64,000 bases of DNA, taken from assembly GCA_947492995.1 (NCBI GenBank), contig CANLOU010000005.1:41744-105743 (forward strand). The letters are read 5' to 3'. Below are positions 50,995 through 60,002 of this stretch, piece by piece; within the stretch, counting starts at the first letter, position 1, and each line of letters starts with the position of its first letter. Origin of the DNA: an uncultured Litoreibacter sp. (GTDB lineage Bacteria; Pseudomonadota; Alphaproteobacteria; Rhodobacterales; Rhodobacteraceae). The notes under the pieces are model-generated. The model saw only the letters and a program-made list of their open reading frames with translations. It ran no database searches and was not told the DNA's origin. The position numbers were made by a program, and so were the translations under genes.

Positions 50995-53271
50995 CTATAA
51001 GAAGAAATCGCCCTCGCTTAAGTCGTTAACGCCGCGCAATTCAATCTCCATATCGGCCACCCCGTCCCCATCAAGATCGGCCTGGACCAACGTCATGTCG
51101 GTACCAACCTCATAGCGCAGCTCGCCCACAGAGCCGGAAAAGGCAGACTGTCCGACATAGGTGAAGGATTGGTTCCCATTTTGGCTGGCGTCGGGGTCAA
51201 TCTGGCGCAGGTCAATCATGTCCTCGTCAGGCTCGAAATCGGTGATAATGTCACGCGCGCCTGCCCCGGGCCGCGAATGGGCCTCGCTTGCATAAACAAA
51301 TGTATCGCGGTGCGTATCATCACCGCCGCTCAGTACATCCGCCCCGTGATCGCCAAAGATACGGTCATTGCCCATGCCCCCGTCAATGCGGTCGTCACCC
51401 GCACGTCCACGAAAAAAGTCGCCGCCGCCGCCGCCTGAGAAGACATCGTTTTCATCCGCCCCCAGCATGTGGTCACGATGGCTGCTGCCTTCAAACCCTT
51501 CGATCCGTGTAAATGTGTCCCCCTCCGCGTCGCTGATGTTGCGGGACAAATCATCAAGATCAAGGATCACCCGCGACGCCGCGGAGGCGTAGCTGACGGT
51601 GTCAAACCCTGCGCGCCCGTCATAATCATCCGCCCCTGCCCCGCCTTCCAGCAGATCGTCGCCCGCCTGACCACGCAGCGTGTCGTCCCCTGCCGTGCCG
51701 GTAACCGAAATATCTGCCACGACATTTGTGACCGGCGTGTGCTGCACATCCAGCAAAGTCGCGTTTGAGAAATTATTTGCGGTCAGCGAAGTGCCGTCAT
51801 GCGACACGACCTCTATCCGCTCATCACCAAAAATTAGCGTGGCGCCGTTAGCGGTCGGGATAATCTCGATCTGGCTCATGTCGTAAATCATGCCCAGTCC
51901 AGACAGGTCCAGCCGGTCCTGCTGCCAGTTGTAGTCCATCACATGATCGACTTCGCCGTCAGCTTCAAAAACAAACACATCCGCTCCGCCGCCGCCACGC
52001 ATCAGGTCTTGTCCGGTACCATCCATCAAAATATCGTCTCCGCCGCCGCCAATCAATGTGTCGGCGCCAGCACCCCCATACAGAATATCCCCCTGCCCCG
52101 TTCCCGTCAGCGCGTCATTGGCATCTGACCCTTGTTGCAGGCCCCCACCAACATCTGGCGCAAATTCAAACCGTGAGATGCCCGCCTCGGTGCCGGAGCT
52201 GGCAAAAATCACCATCGAGCCGCCCTCTTCGACCACCACCAAGGACGAGACAGCATCAAGGCTGGTGGCCTCACTATCGGCGATTGTGGACCGGTGAAGC
52301 AGCCTGCCGCCCGGCAGAACCGAGAAAACGCTGATCCCGTCATCGGCCCCCGCCACAAACAGAAACACCTGATCGCCAACAGTCACAGCCTCCATCTCGG
52401 TGATGTTCTGGAAGCGGGTGGAAAGGCCGTCGATAACGTGGTCGGTGGCCATCAGAACGCCATTCGGCCTCAGTTCCAACACGCTTACCGAAGAACTGCC
52501 CGCACCCGCCGCGATAATGAAAGTGTCGCCGCCAACCTCCACGGTCTGCAATGCAACCGGTTCATGCAGACCCAACCCCGTGTCTGCGCCTATTTGCGCC
52601 AACGGGGCCAGCTCTCCGGTCTCATCCACCGACCAAAGCGTGACGCTGTTGTCAGATCTTGAGGCCGTCGCAAGAAAATTTTCTCCGCCCACCGACGCCA
52701 CTGTGATCGCTGTCACGTCACCTTCCAACGCCGCTACAAACGCGTTTCCCTGCGTATTCGCAGCCGATTGGTAGCTTTGTGTGAACTCGCCATTTGCGCC
52801 TTGCACATACCCCCACACGCCGTCGCTTCCGTCGTGGCTGGCAAAAATATAGTCCTGCCCATTGATCGTAACGGTGGCCATCGCTTCGACCGATCCACCC
52901 GGCCCCTGCGCCAAGGACACGGTGTCCATCGCAGACAGCTGGCCCCCCGATCCGATATCAAATCCCGCCACATCGCCATTGGCGGACCCGCTCATCAACA
53001 ACTGATCTACACCGTCTATGGTGACGCAAATCATACCTGTCGGAACACCCTGGCTCGCGTTGAAGTTATACGACCCGCTGGCCGCACCCTCGGCCGTGAA
53101 GGCCCCTCCCGCGTCACTGAACACTTGAAGCCCGCTCATCGTGCCGCCCGCCCCGACGGAATGAGCGTATAGCATGATCTCACCACCGATCTGCATGACC
53201 TCCATGGCAGTGATACCGCGTATCTCATTGTTGCCGCCGGTCATCATTGTGCCTTGATGGGTGATTTGCAT
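50995..53271 (-). CDS. RTX calcium-binding exoprotein with N-terminal beta-propeller
   Basis: The 758-residue protein starts with a WD/lactonase-like beta-propeller region (about residues 15-365; repeats such as VTINGQDYIFASHDGSDGVWGY and VGGENFLATASRSDNSVTLWSV). It continues with a first RTX block (about 375-435), a linker, a second RTX block (about 520-680), and an M10-like C-terminal domain ending in Asp-Phe-Phe-Leu. No signal peptide; type I secretion is expected. The C-terminal ~90 residues closely resemble those of the protease at 36257. It is the last gene before rfbC on the same strand and may be a surface or matrix protein associated with the polysaccharide. Confidence 0.88.
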   Translation of the reverse strand: MQITHQGTMMTGGNNEIRGITAMEVMQIGGEIMLYAHSVGAGGTMSGLQVFSDAGGAFTAEGAASGSYNFNASQGVPTGMICVTIDGVDQLLMSGSANGDVAGFDIGSGGQLSAMDTVSLAQGPGGSVEAMATVTINGQDYIFASHDGSDGVWGYVQGANGEFTQSYQSAANTQGNAFVAALEGDVTAITVASVGGENFLATASRSDNSVTLWSVDETGELAPLAQIGADTGLGLHEPVALQTVEVGGDTFIIAAGAGSSSVSVLELRPNGVLMATDHVIDGLSTRFQNITEMEAVTVGDQVFLFVAGADDGISVFSVLPGGRLLHRSTIADSEATSLDAVSSLVVVEEGGSMVIFASSGTEAGISRFEFAPDVGGGLQQGSDANDALTGTGQGDILYGGAGADTLIGGGGDDILMDGTGQDLMRGGGGADVFVFEADGEVDHVMDYNWQQDRLDLSGLGMIYDMSQIEIIPTANGATLIFGDERIEVVSHDGTSLTANNFSNATLLDVQHTPVTNVVADISVTGTAGDDTLRGQAGDDLLEGGAGADDYDGRAGFDTVSYASAASRVILDLDDLSRNISDAEGDTFTRIEGFEGSSHRDHMLGADENDVFSGGGGGDFFRGRAGDDRIDGGMGNDRIFGDHGADVLSGGDDTHRDTFVYASEAHSRPGAGARDIITDFEPDEDMIDLRQIDPDASQNGNQSFTYVGQSAFSGSVGELRYEVGTDMTLVQADLDGDGVADMEIELRGVNDLSEGDFFL

Positions 53272-53444
53272 GCTGCCCTCTTCGTTTGCTGCGTCCGGTC
53301 AGAGGCACTAGGGCACCCCAAGGCCTGAAGGGCGCAAAAAACACGGCAAATTGGTGACCTTCGCCTAGACTTCAATTAAATGTTGATACACTCGTGAAAG
53401 AGCCTGTAGGCCCGTAGGCAACAACAACACGAGGCGCAGCAGCC

Positions 53445-54764
53445 ATGAAAATCGCAGTTATCGGAACCGGATATGTCGGGCTTGTCTCAGGCGTGTGTTT
53501 CTCGGATTTCGGGCATGACGTGATCTGCGTCGACAAAGATCCCGCCAAGATCGAGATGTTGGAAGCGGGCAAAGTGCCAATCTACGAGCCGGGCCTTGAT
53601 GCGCTTATGGCCAAGAATGTGGAAGCTGGGCGCTTGATCTTTACCGGTGATCTGATGAAGGCCGTCGATGGCGCGGACGCCGTTTTCATCGCGGTCGGAA
53701 CGCCCACGCGACGCGGCGATGGCCACGCTGACCTGACTTATGTGTTCGCGGCTGCGGAAGAAGTCGCCAAGGCCTGCACCGATTACACCGTCATCGTCAC
53801 CAAATCGACTGTGCCGCTGGGCACCAACCGGCAGGTGAAACAGGTCGTCAAGAAAGCCAATCCCAAGCTCGACTTTGACGTGGCATCAAACCCTGAATTC
53901 CTGCGCGAAGGCGCCGCGATCGAGGATTTCATGAAGCCCGACCGCGTCGTCGTGGGCGTGCAATCGGACCGCGCCGCCGAGGTGATGAACGAGATTTACC
54001 GCCCGCTTTACCTGCGCGACTTCCCGATCATGACCACCGATCTGGAAAGTGCAGAGATGATTAAATATGCGGCCAACGCGTTTCTGGCCACCAAGATCAC
54101 CTTCATCAACGAAATTGCGGCGCTGTGCGAACGCACCGGCGCTGACATCAAACTGGTCTCCAAAGGTATGGGGATGGACGGCCGCATCGGGAACAAGTTC
54201 CTGCATGCAGGCCCCGGTTATGGCGGTTCCTGCTTCCCCAAAGACACCTCCGCTCTGGCACGTATCGGCCAAGAGCACGCTGTGCCAATGCACATCACCG
54301 AAACGGTGATCCGCGTCAACGAAGCCGTCAAAACCCGTATGATCGAAAAGCTGCGCGATCTGTGCGAAGGCAGCTTCAACGGCAAGACCATCGCGGTGCT
54401 TGGTGTCACGTTCAAACCCAACACCGACGACATGCGCGACGCCCCGTCCCTGACGATCGTGCCAGCCCTCGTGGGCGGCGGTGCAAAGGTCCGGGTTGTG
54501 GACCCTCAAGGCCATCACGAGGGCGAGGCGCTTTTGCCAGGCGTCAATTGGGCGGAGGATGCGTATAAAGCCTCCCAGAACGCGCATGCGCTGGTGATCC
54601 TGACCGAATGGAACGAATTCCGCGCGTTGGACCTCAAGAAGCTGGCCAAGAAAATGAAAACCCCTCGGATGGCCGACCTGCGCAACATCTATTCCGCCAA
54701 AGACGCCAAACGCGCAGGGTTTGACGCCTATGTCTCCGTCGGGCGCACCGACCTTGGAGGCTGA
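53445..54764 (+). CDS. ugd: UDP-glucose 6-dehydrogenase
   Basis: Ugd oxidises UDP-glucose twice to UDP-glucuronate, a precursor for acidic polysaccharides. The 439-residue protein has KIAVIGTGYVGLVSG (residues 2-16), VGTPTRRGDGHADLTYV, EFLREGAAIEDF, and the catalytic Cys in GPGYGGSCFPKDTSAL (about residues 254-269). It lies in a plus-strand pair with the GT2 gene, which overlaps its 3' end by 35 bp. The 173-bp upstream region has no clear promoter. Confidence 0.95.
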   Translation: MKIAVIGTGYVGLVSGVCFSDFGHDVICVDKDPAKIEMLEAGKVPIYEPGLDALMAKNVEAGRLIFTGDLMKAVDGADAVFIAVGTPTRRGDGHADLTYVFAAAEEVAKACTDYTVIVTKSTVPLGTNRQVKQVVKKANPKLDFDVASNPEFLREGAAIEDFMKPDRVVVGVQSDRAAEVMNEIYRPLYLRDFPIMTTDLESAEMIKYAANAFLATKITFINEIAALCERTGADIKLVSKGMGMDGRIGNKFLHAGPGYGGSCFPKDTSALARIGQEHAVPMHITETVIRVNEAVKTRMIEKLRDLCEGSFNGKTIAVLGVTFKPNTDDMRDAPSLTIVPALVGGGAKVRVVDPQGHHEGEALLPGVNWAEDAYKASQNAHALVILTEWNEFRALDLKKLAKKMKTPRMADLRNIYSAKDAKRAGFDAYVSVGRTDLGG

Positions 54765-55677
54765 CAAGCTCTCCATAACGGTCCTGCTTGGCCTCTATAA
54801 CGGCGAGACATATCTTCGCGCCCAGCTTGACAGCATTGCCGCGCAAACCCTGCCGCCCACATGTATTTTGATTAGCGATGACGGGTCCACCGATGGCTCG
54901 CTTGAGATCGTGGAAGATTTTGCCGTCAACTGGGACGGCGTGGTGCAGGTCATCGAAGGCCCCGGCCAAGGCTTTGCCGCCAACTTCCTGCATCTGATCC
55001 GCGAATGCGCCCCGTGCGACATGGTGGCCTTCAGTGACCAAGACGACATCTGGCTGCCCGAAAAGCTAGCCGCCCAATGGGCCAGACTGGCCAAGGCCGA
55101 CGCGGCCGCACTGCATGGCAGTTGTACTTGGATCACCGACGAGAACCTCAACATCCGGCAGGTGTCGGTCTACCGCGACGTGGGGCCGTCCTTCCCGCAT
55201 GCGTTGGTGCAGAACCTCGCGGGCGCAAACACACTGGCTTTGAACAACGCAGGGCTGGCTTTGGCAAAAGGGGCAGCAAAGGACACCACCCAGATCGTGG
55301 CCCATGACTGGTGGCTGTACCAGCTCGTGCTCGGCTTGGGCGGCGAGGTTCTTTACGACCGCACGCCGCTGGTGAAATACCGCCAGCACAGCGGCAACCT
55401 GATGGGGCAAAACACCAGTCTTGCGGCTATCGCGGCACGCGCCTTTGAGGTGTTCACTGGCACCTATAAGGACTGGATGGCCACCAATATCGCAGCGCTG
55501 GAGGTGATGCGCGATCAGCTGACGCCTACCGCCGCCGCACAGCTCGACATGTTGCGCGAGGCCCGCAAAGCACCGTTGATGCGCCGCATCAAATTGATGC
55601 GGGCGCTGGGCGTGCGCAAGCAAGGCCTCGTGGGTCAGGCCAGCCTTTGGGCAGCAATACTCTTTGGCAAGATTTAG
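54730..55677 (+). CDS. Glycosyltransferase family 2 protein
   Basis: The 315-residue GT-A enzyme has SITVLLGLYNGETYLRAQLDSI (about residues 15-36), ISDDGSTDGS (about 48-57), and the metal-binding FSDQDDIW (about 100-107). It likely adds one sugar of the polysaccharide repeat from a nucleotide donor; the rhamnosyltransferase-like SDQDDIW motif is seen in many rhamnosyltransferases. ATG 54730 with AGGG upstream lies inside ugd, so translation is probably coupled. Its stop shares bases with the convergent gene's stop (55674-55677). Confidence 0.9.
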   Translation: MSPSGAPTLEADKLSITVLLGLYNGETYLRAQLDSIAAQTLPPTCILISDDGSTDGSLEIVEDFAVNWDGVVQVIEGPGQGFAANFLHLIRECAPCDMVAFSDQDDIWLPEKLAAQWARLAKADAAALHGSCTWITDENLNIRQVSVYRDVGPSFPHALVQNLAGANTLALNNAGLALAKGAAKDTTQIVAHDWWLYQLVLGLGGEVLYDRTPLVKYRQHSGNLMGQNTSLAAIAARAFEVFTGTYKDWMATNIAALEVMRDQLTPTAAAQLDMLREARKAPLMRRIKLMRALGVRKQGLVGQASLWAAILFGKI

Positions 55678-56786
55678 TTACTCAGCTGGTTGGACACGCC
55701 AAACGCCGACCCGATGATCGAGAAGATCGTGCGGGCATTGTTCACAGGGCTTTCAGTCGCATAAACCACATCTTTTGGATTGATGTGGAAGTTGCCTGCG
55801 CTGAACAGTCCGTCGGCTGTGGTCAGGTCCATCGTGAACACGACGCGGCGGTTAGCGGGACCAGCAACCCCGTCCGCGCGCACGGCGCGGCTGCTATATT
55901 CACGCAGCACCAAAACCCCCTCGGGGTTGGCCCGCGCGTCGTCCACGCCGCCCATAATGGTCACCGCATCCAATGCGGTGAGATGCGATTTGGGGAAGGT
56001 AATCAGTTCTTCTCGGCCAGAGGCCCCCAACGCAAGGAAATAGCTCTCGTCCTCAGCCACCAAAATTTTGTCGCCGCTGCGCAGCGTGGTGTCGAGGCTC
56101 GGCGACTTCAGCAGACGGTCCAGCCCAATAGCGTAAGTGGACTTGCCGCGCAGCAAGCGGATTTGCGGGTTTTCAAACCCTTCCTTCGCACCGCCACCAA
56201 TCGCCAGCGCCGACAAGACAGTCATGTCGCGCTCTTCCAACGGCACCGGGCCGGGATTGTTAACGCCCGAGACAACGAAAACCGAATGCCGGGTCCCCGC
56301 CTCAGAACTCAACTGAATTTGCGCAGATGGTGAAATCACCTCAAGCGCGCTTTGGATTTTTTCACGCGCGGCGGCGTCGGTCATCCCGCCAACCTGAATG
56401 GAGCCAACGTAAGGCACAAACACCGACCCGTTGGTCGACACGCGCATAACTTGCAGCTGCGCTACTTTCTGCTCGCGCGAGGTCAGCAACGAATTCTCGT
56501 CACTGTCCCAGACCGACAGGTTGATGGTGTCACCTGCCAGCAGCACCCGCCCAATCGGAGCGGCTTTGCGTCCCAGCCAGCTGTATTGGGCAACGCCGCC
56601 AGTATGGGGCCACTTGGCGAATCGCGGCAGTAGATTTTTGGTGACGGGGTAGACCGCAATGTCGGGGGTCTCAGAATTGGCTTCTTTGACGATCTCGCTT
56701 TGCAAAGCGGCTCCGCGTGGCAGCGCACAACCTGACAAGGCGGTCGAAACTACGGCAAGCACCATGAAAATGGATTTTGTTGGCAT
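55674..56786 (-). CDS. Polysaccharide export outer-membrane lipoprotein (Wza/KpsD family)
   Basis: The 370-residue protein has a lipoprotein signal with lipobox LSGC (Cys20), a polysaccharide-export domain (about 70-180, AGDTINLSVWDSDEN and VSTNGSVFVPYVGSIQVGG), and SLBB-like repeats (about 185-345). Wza-type proteins form the outer-membrane exit channel for capsule or exopolysaccharide. It completes the exporter set kpsE/kpsT/kpsM found at 40146-43052. The 176-bp leader carries two perfect palindromes that suggest dedicated regulation. Confidence 0.9.
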   Translation of the reverse strand: MPTKSIFMVLAVVSTALSGCALPRGAALQSEIVKEANSETPDIAVYPVTKNLLPRFAKWPHTGGVAQYSWLGRKAAPIGRVLLAGDTINLSVWDSDENSLLTSREQKVAQLQVMRVSTNGSVFVPYVGSIQVGGMTDAAAREKIQSALEVISPSAQIQLSSEAGTRHSVFVVSGVNNPGPVPLEERDMTVLSALAIGGGAKEGFENPQIRLLRGKSTYAIGLDRLLKSPSLDTTLRSGDKILVAEDESYFLALGASGREELITFPKSHLTALDAVTIMGGVDDARANPEGVLVLREYSSRAVRADGVAGPANRRVVFTMDLTTADGLFSAGNFHINPKDVVYATESPVNNARTIFSIIGSAFGVSNQLSN

Positions 56787-56811
56787 GCTATTTCCCCATC
56801 GTGCGGCGGGT

Positions 56812-56826
56812 CTCTTGAATCAAGAG
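56812..56826. promoter_or_regulatory. 15-bp palindrome in the Wza-like gene leader
   Basis: CTCTTGA-A-TCAAGAG is a perfect inverted repeat with a single central base. It begins 26 bp upstream of the start codon at 56786 on the minus strand. Likely an operator or RNA stem. Confidence 0.5.
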
Positions 56827-56908
56827 TGGCAGGACCCGTCCGTCGCGTTCCACAGAACCAAAATCTGCACAAAAGTCCAGCACTGTGGCCTCTAAATTGC
56901 GCCCGCAG

Positions 56909-56921
56909 CCACAAATTGTGG
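56909..56921. promoter_or_regulatory. 13-bp palindrome upstream of the Wza-like gene
   Basis: CCACAA-A-TTGTGG is a perfect inverted repeat about 83 bp upstream of the palindrome at 56812-56826, in the same gap. Half-site-like pieces CTGTGG (56883-56888) and CCACAC (56931-56936) lie nearby. Probable regulator site. Confidence 0.5.
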
Positions 56922-56962
56922 TACAATGAGCCACACTAGGCGCAAATTAGCCGAAAGCAGCC

Positions 56963-59515
56963 CTATCCTCGGGGCTGGTCTTGCTTCTCGATGAACACGG
57001 CCTTTTTGCCCGCTTTCGCCGCAAGGGCCGGCCACAATCGCTCGATCAAATGGTAAACCGTTCCATCGGTCGCAATCGGCTCAGTTGGCCATGGGTAGTC
57101 CTTGCCAAAGAAGTTCAGCATGTCGCGGGCAATGCCTGCTTTGACCCAGAACATATTGCCCGCAGGAAACAGCAAGGGTTGGTCTGGCAAGGGCTGGTCA
57201 AACCGGTCCGAGAACCGGTCCAGCAAACGCCGCGCGCCCGCCCAACTGGTGTCAAACGGATCAAACGGGGCAACGACCCCAACATCGGGCTGCCCTGCGA
57301 TTGTAATTGCATTGGACACCGCCTCGGTGCCGCCCAGCAAGATGGTGGTCAAAAACTGGTGCCACGTCTCCCCCGACATGGCGCTGCCCTGCGCTTGCTT
57401 TTGGTGCAAATGCGCCCAGACGTGATCGTCGGCGCTATCATCTTCGGCCAGCAACTGCAAAAACGGCAGGATGTCGCGACCCAGGTTGGGGACAACCTTA
57501 ATCTCGGCGTCCAACCCCGATTCCTCGCAGGTGCGTGAAATCTGCGATCTCTTCTGGTGGGTATCGGTCGTGATAACGACCTTATGGGCGTGACCAAACG
57601 CTTCAAACACTTGCAGATCGGTATGCAGCCTGTCGGGATGGAAGGCGTGCATATGGATCGAAAACGGTGGCAGCCCGCCGTTTTGTGTGTCGATGGGTTG
57701 GTAAGGTTGAATGTCCAGCGCCTTGTGAATCCAGTTGTCCGACTTCTCAATCTGCTGGAACACGTGGTAGGGGCTCTGCCAGACATGGCGGCGGCCAAGG
57801 GCCACGGCTTTGGCGCGTTCCTTGCGCCGAGCCTCGGCAAATTCAGGGCCCGCAGGGAACAGGCTGGACGCGTCATATCGGGCGTCGCCAATCACAAACT
57901 CTGTTTTGTGCGTAATCTTCTTTTGCAGCGCGCCGCTGATCTTGGCAAAGAGGTTGGTATCCTTGACGTCAGGTGTCGGCTTCGCTGTCCGCTCGGCAAT
58001 CGGGATCTGCCCAATCTGATCCACTGCGGCGCGAAGATCCCCAAAATCAACCGGATGCAGAAGCGGCGCATCTTTGTAGACCGGGTCGTCAAAGCCCGAC
58101 GCATTGCGGAAAAAGACAACGTCGTTGCCAAACTTGGTGGCGTCAAACACAACATTGGGCAACGGATCAAAGCGAGAGGTTAAAAACATCGCATCCGCGG
58201 ACCGCACCAGCGGCATATAGGCGTCGCCCGCAGGCAATGTGAAGAAGTTGGAGCCGGGCAGGTTGGCCTCGGCCTCGACCAGGTGCTTCTCGTAATACAC
58301 CCCGAAATGCGGGTCTTCGTGGTTCTCGCCGTCGCCGATCCAGATGAAGACCGTATCTGGCAGCAGCTTCTTGGCCAGCTGCGCCGTCAGCGCAAACATG
58401 TCCGATCCTTTGCGCCAATGCACTTGCCCGGCGCCATAGACGATCCGCTTCTCGCGCACGTCAGTCCCAAGGATGTTGGACAGCGTCTCGCGCGCTTCCA
58501 TAATCAGATCAGGCTTAACCTGCCCAATGCGCAGGTTGTGCTGCGGCAAGACAATCGTGTCCGCGGTCGCATCAAATCCGGTATTGGCAAAAACGTTGGC
58601 CCAGCTCTCGCGGACCGGCTCAGACGAGAATACCAGCAGGTCCGAGAACTTGGACAGGAACAGCGGCTTATAAGGCTGCGTGTATTCGGTGTACTCGTGC
58701 AGGTACATCGCGAAGGGGATGTCGTTGGGCAGGAGGTATTTCAGAAAATCCATCGACTCGGTCGAGTTCAAAACCGCGAAGTCGAAGTTCAGGTCAATGT
58801 CGTCAGCCAGATAGGCAAGTTCTTCATGCGGGCTGGGGGTCACCACCAGCCGGTAGCATTCCCGGCGGAACGCCTCGAAAATCTCGCCACCCATAAGGCC
58901 GCCAACCACGACGTTATGGGTCTCCTGCGCTTCGCGGGCCATCTGCAACGCAACCATTGGAGCGCCGGTCCGGCTCAGCTGGTGGACGCCCAACAGGATC
59001 GTCGGTTTGTCAGGGTCATAGGGTTGGTCGCCATGCGCAAAGTTGCGCCGTAGCACCTGCAACGTTTTGCGCCCTTCGCGGTGCCCATATTCCATATAGT
59101 GACGGAACGCGTGGATGCCGGCCTGCTCGATGTCGGGATAGGTGGTTTTGTAGAACTTCTCCGAGAAATCCGAGACCTTCAAATCCACCGGCGCGCCAAG
59201 CGCCACCAGCTCGAAAGCCAGTTCGAACGCCTCGGGCGCTCCGGTCTGCATGGCCTGCAAAAGGTCGGGGTCATTGATAAGGCGCTTCAGGCGCACATCA
59301 ATGTTTGGCCTCGCCGCCTTCAGCAGCGTATATAGGTTCGGGCTCCGGCCCTTGAGCCGCCCCACTGTGTTGTAATGCACCGACGGGCTGAGCTTGGAGA
59401 TGGTGACGTCCCCATAGTTGGCCGCGTAGAAAACGGGGTCAAAGCGGAAGTCAGATCGCGGGTGCGGCAGCTGCAGGTCCGCCGTCCAGTCACGCCATGT
59501 TTTGTCAAAATCCAT
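56963..59515 (-). CDS. Large fusion: glycosyltransferase family 1 plus RgpF-like domain
   Basis: The 850-residue protein has two short Y-x-x-x-YPD-x-HY-x-x-G-x-x-GR modules at its N-terminus (about 24-60, FDPVFYAANYGDV...HYNTVGRLKGRSPN; about 133-170, FYKTTYPDIEQAG...HYMEYGHREGR). A GT-B family 1 domain follows (about 185-520, including GAGQVHWRKGSDMFALTAQL and FLTSRFDPLPNVVFDA). A C-terminal RgpF-like domain (about 630-850) contains FSIHMHAFHPDRL, PNLGRDILPFLQLL and GNMFWVKAGI. It probably makes and extends a glycan chain in one polypeptide. ATG 59515 was preferred to the non-conserved start at 59569; it overlaps the preceding gene by 11 bp. Confidence 0.87.
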   Translation of the reverse strand: MDFDKTWRDWTADLQLPHPRSDFRFDPVFYAANYGDVTISKLSPSVHYNTVGRLKGRSPNLYTLLKAARPNIDVRLKRLINDPDLLQAMQTGAPEAFELAFELVALGAPVDLKVSDFSEKFYKTTYPDIEQAGIHAFRHYMEYGHREGRKTLQVLRRNFAHGDQPYDPDKPTILLGVHQLSRTGAPMVALQMAREAQETHNVVVGGLMGGEIFEAFRRECYRLVVTPSPHEELAYLADDIDLNFDFAVLNSTESMDFLKYLLPNDIPFAMYLHEYTEYTQPYKPLFLSKFSDLLVFSSEPVRESWANVFANTGFDATADTIVLPQHNLRIGQVKPDLIMEARETLSNILGTDVREKRIVYGAGQVHWRKGSDMFALTAQLAKKLLPDTVFIWIGDGENHEDPHFGVYYEKHLVEAEANLPGSNFFTLPAGDAYMPLVRSADAMFLTSRFDPLPNVVFDATKFGNDVVFFRNASGFDDPVYKDAPLLHPVDFGDLRAAVDQIGQIPIAERTAKPTPDVKDTNLFAKISGALQKKITHKTEFVIGDARYDASSLFPAGPEFAEARRKERAKAVALGRRHVWQSPYHVFQQIEKSDNWIHKALDIQPYQPIDTQNGGLPPFSIHMHAFHPDRLHTDLQVFEAFGHAHKVVITTDTHQKRSQISRTCEESGLDAEIKVVPNLGRDILPFLQLLAEDDSADDHVWAHLHQKQAQGSAMSGETWHQFLTTILLGGTEAVSNAITIAGQPDVGVVAPFDPFDTSWAGARRLLDRFSDRFDQPLPDQPLLFPAGNMFWVKAGIARDMLNFFGKDYPWPTEPIATDGTVYHLIERLWPALAAKAGKKAVFIEKQDQPRG

Positions 59516-60002
59516 ACGTTTTTTTCGCCGGTATAAGGTGGGTTTGGATGACGCCCAGCACCGAGCCAAACTCGCTGTCGGGCATTCCAGATGCCATGTT
59601 GCTCAGGAAGGTGATGAAAAGCGGGTTCTGGGTGATTCCGTGGCCAATCGCCAGGTAGTCGTGTTTGCGGTCTTGCTTTAAGACGACCTCGTAGGGTTTA
59701 GTCTTCAAAAGGCGCCGCGACCCAATGTCCTGGATCGGGCGGGTGCTGCAGATCAACGGCTTGTCTGAGGGCATGGTCAGGTGGCGGCGGCTGCTCAACA
59801 CGACTTCACGCATCCGCGCCAGCAGGCCCATCTCGGTGTCGAGCATGTCAAACAGGTACAGATCGTCCCGCTCCGCCGAGGCGGCAAGGTAGCGTTGACG
59901 AAACGTCAGGCCGCTGCCGCACACGCAGATCGGCCCCCACCAGCCTTTGCCGGGGTCGAGTTTGTCGACCGAAACAAGCTGTTCCTCAGGGACGATCAGC
60001 AT
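59505..60002 (-). CDS. Hypothetical protein of the second glycan operon
   Basis: I do not recognise this 165-residue protein. It has a CVCGSGLTFRQRYLAAS segment (about residues 27-43) with paired Cys, many charged residues, no signal peptide and no membrane span. ATG 60002 has AGGTG 6 nt upstream. It overlaps the epimerase gene by 17 bp and the large glycosyltransferase gene by 11 bp, so it is a coupled member of this operon and probably acts on the same glycan or its precursor. Confidence 0.65.
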   Translation of the reverse strand: MLIVPEEQLVSVDKLDPGKGWWGPICVCGSGLTFRQRYLAASAERDDLYLFDMLDTEMGLLARMREVVLSSRRHLTMPSDKPLICSTRPIQDIGSRRLLKTKPYEVVLKQDRKHDYLAIGHGITQNPLFITFLSNMASGMPDSEFGSVLGVIQTHLIPAKKTYGF

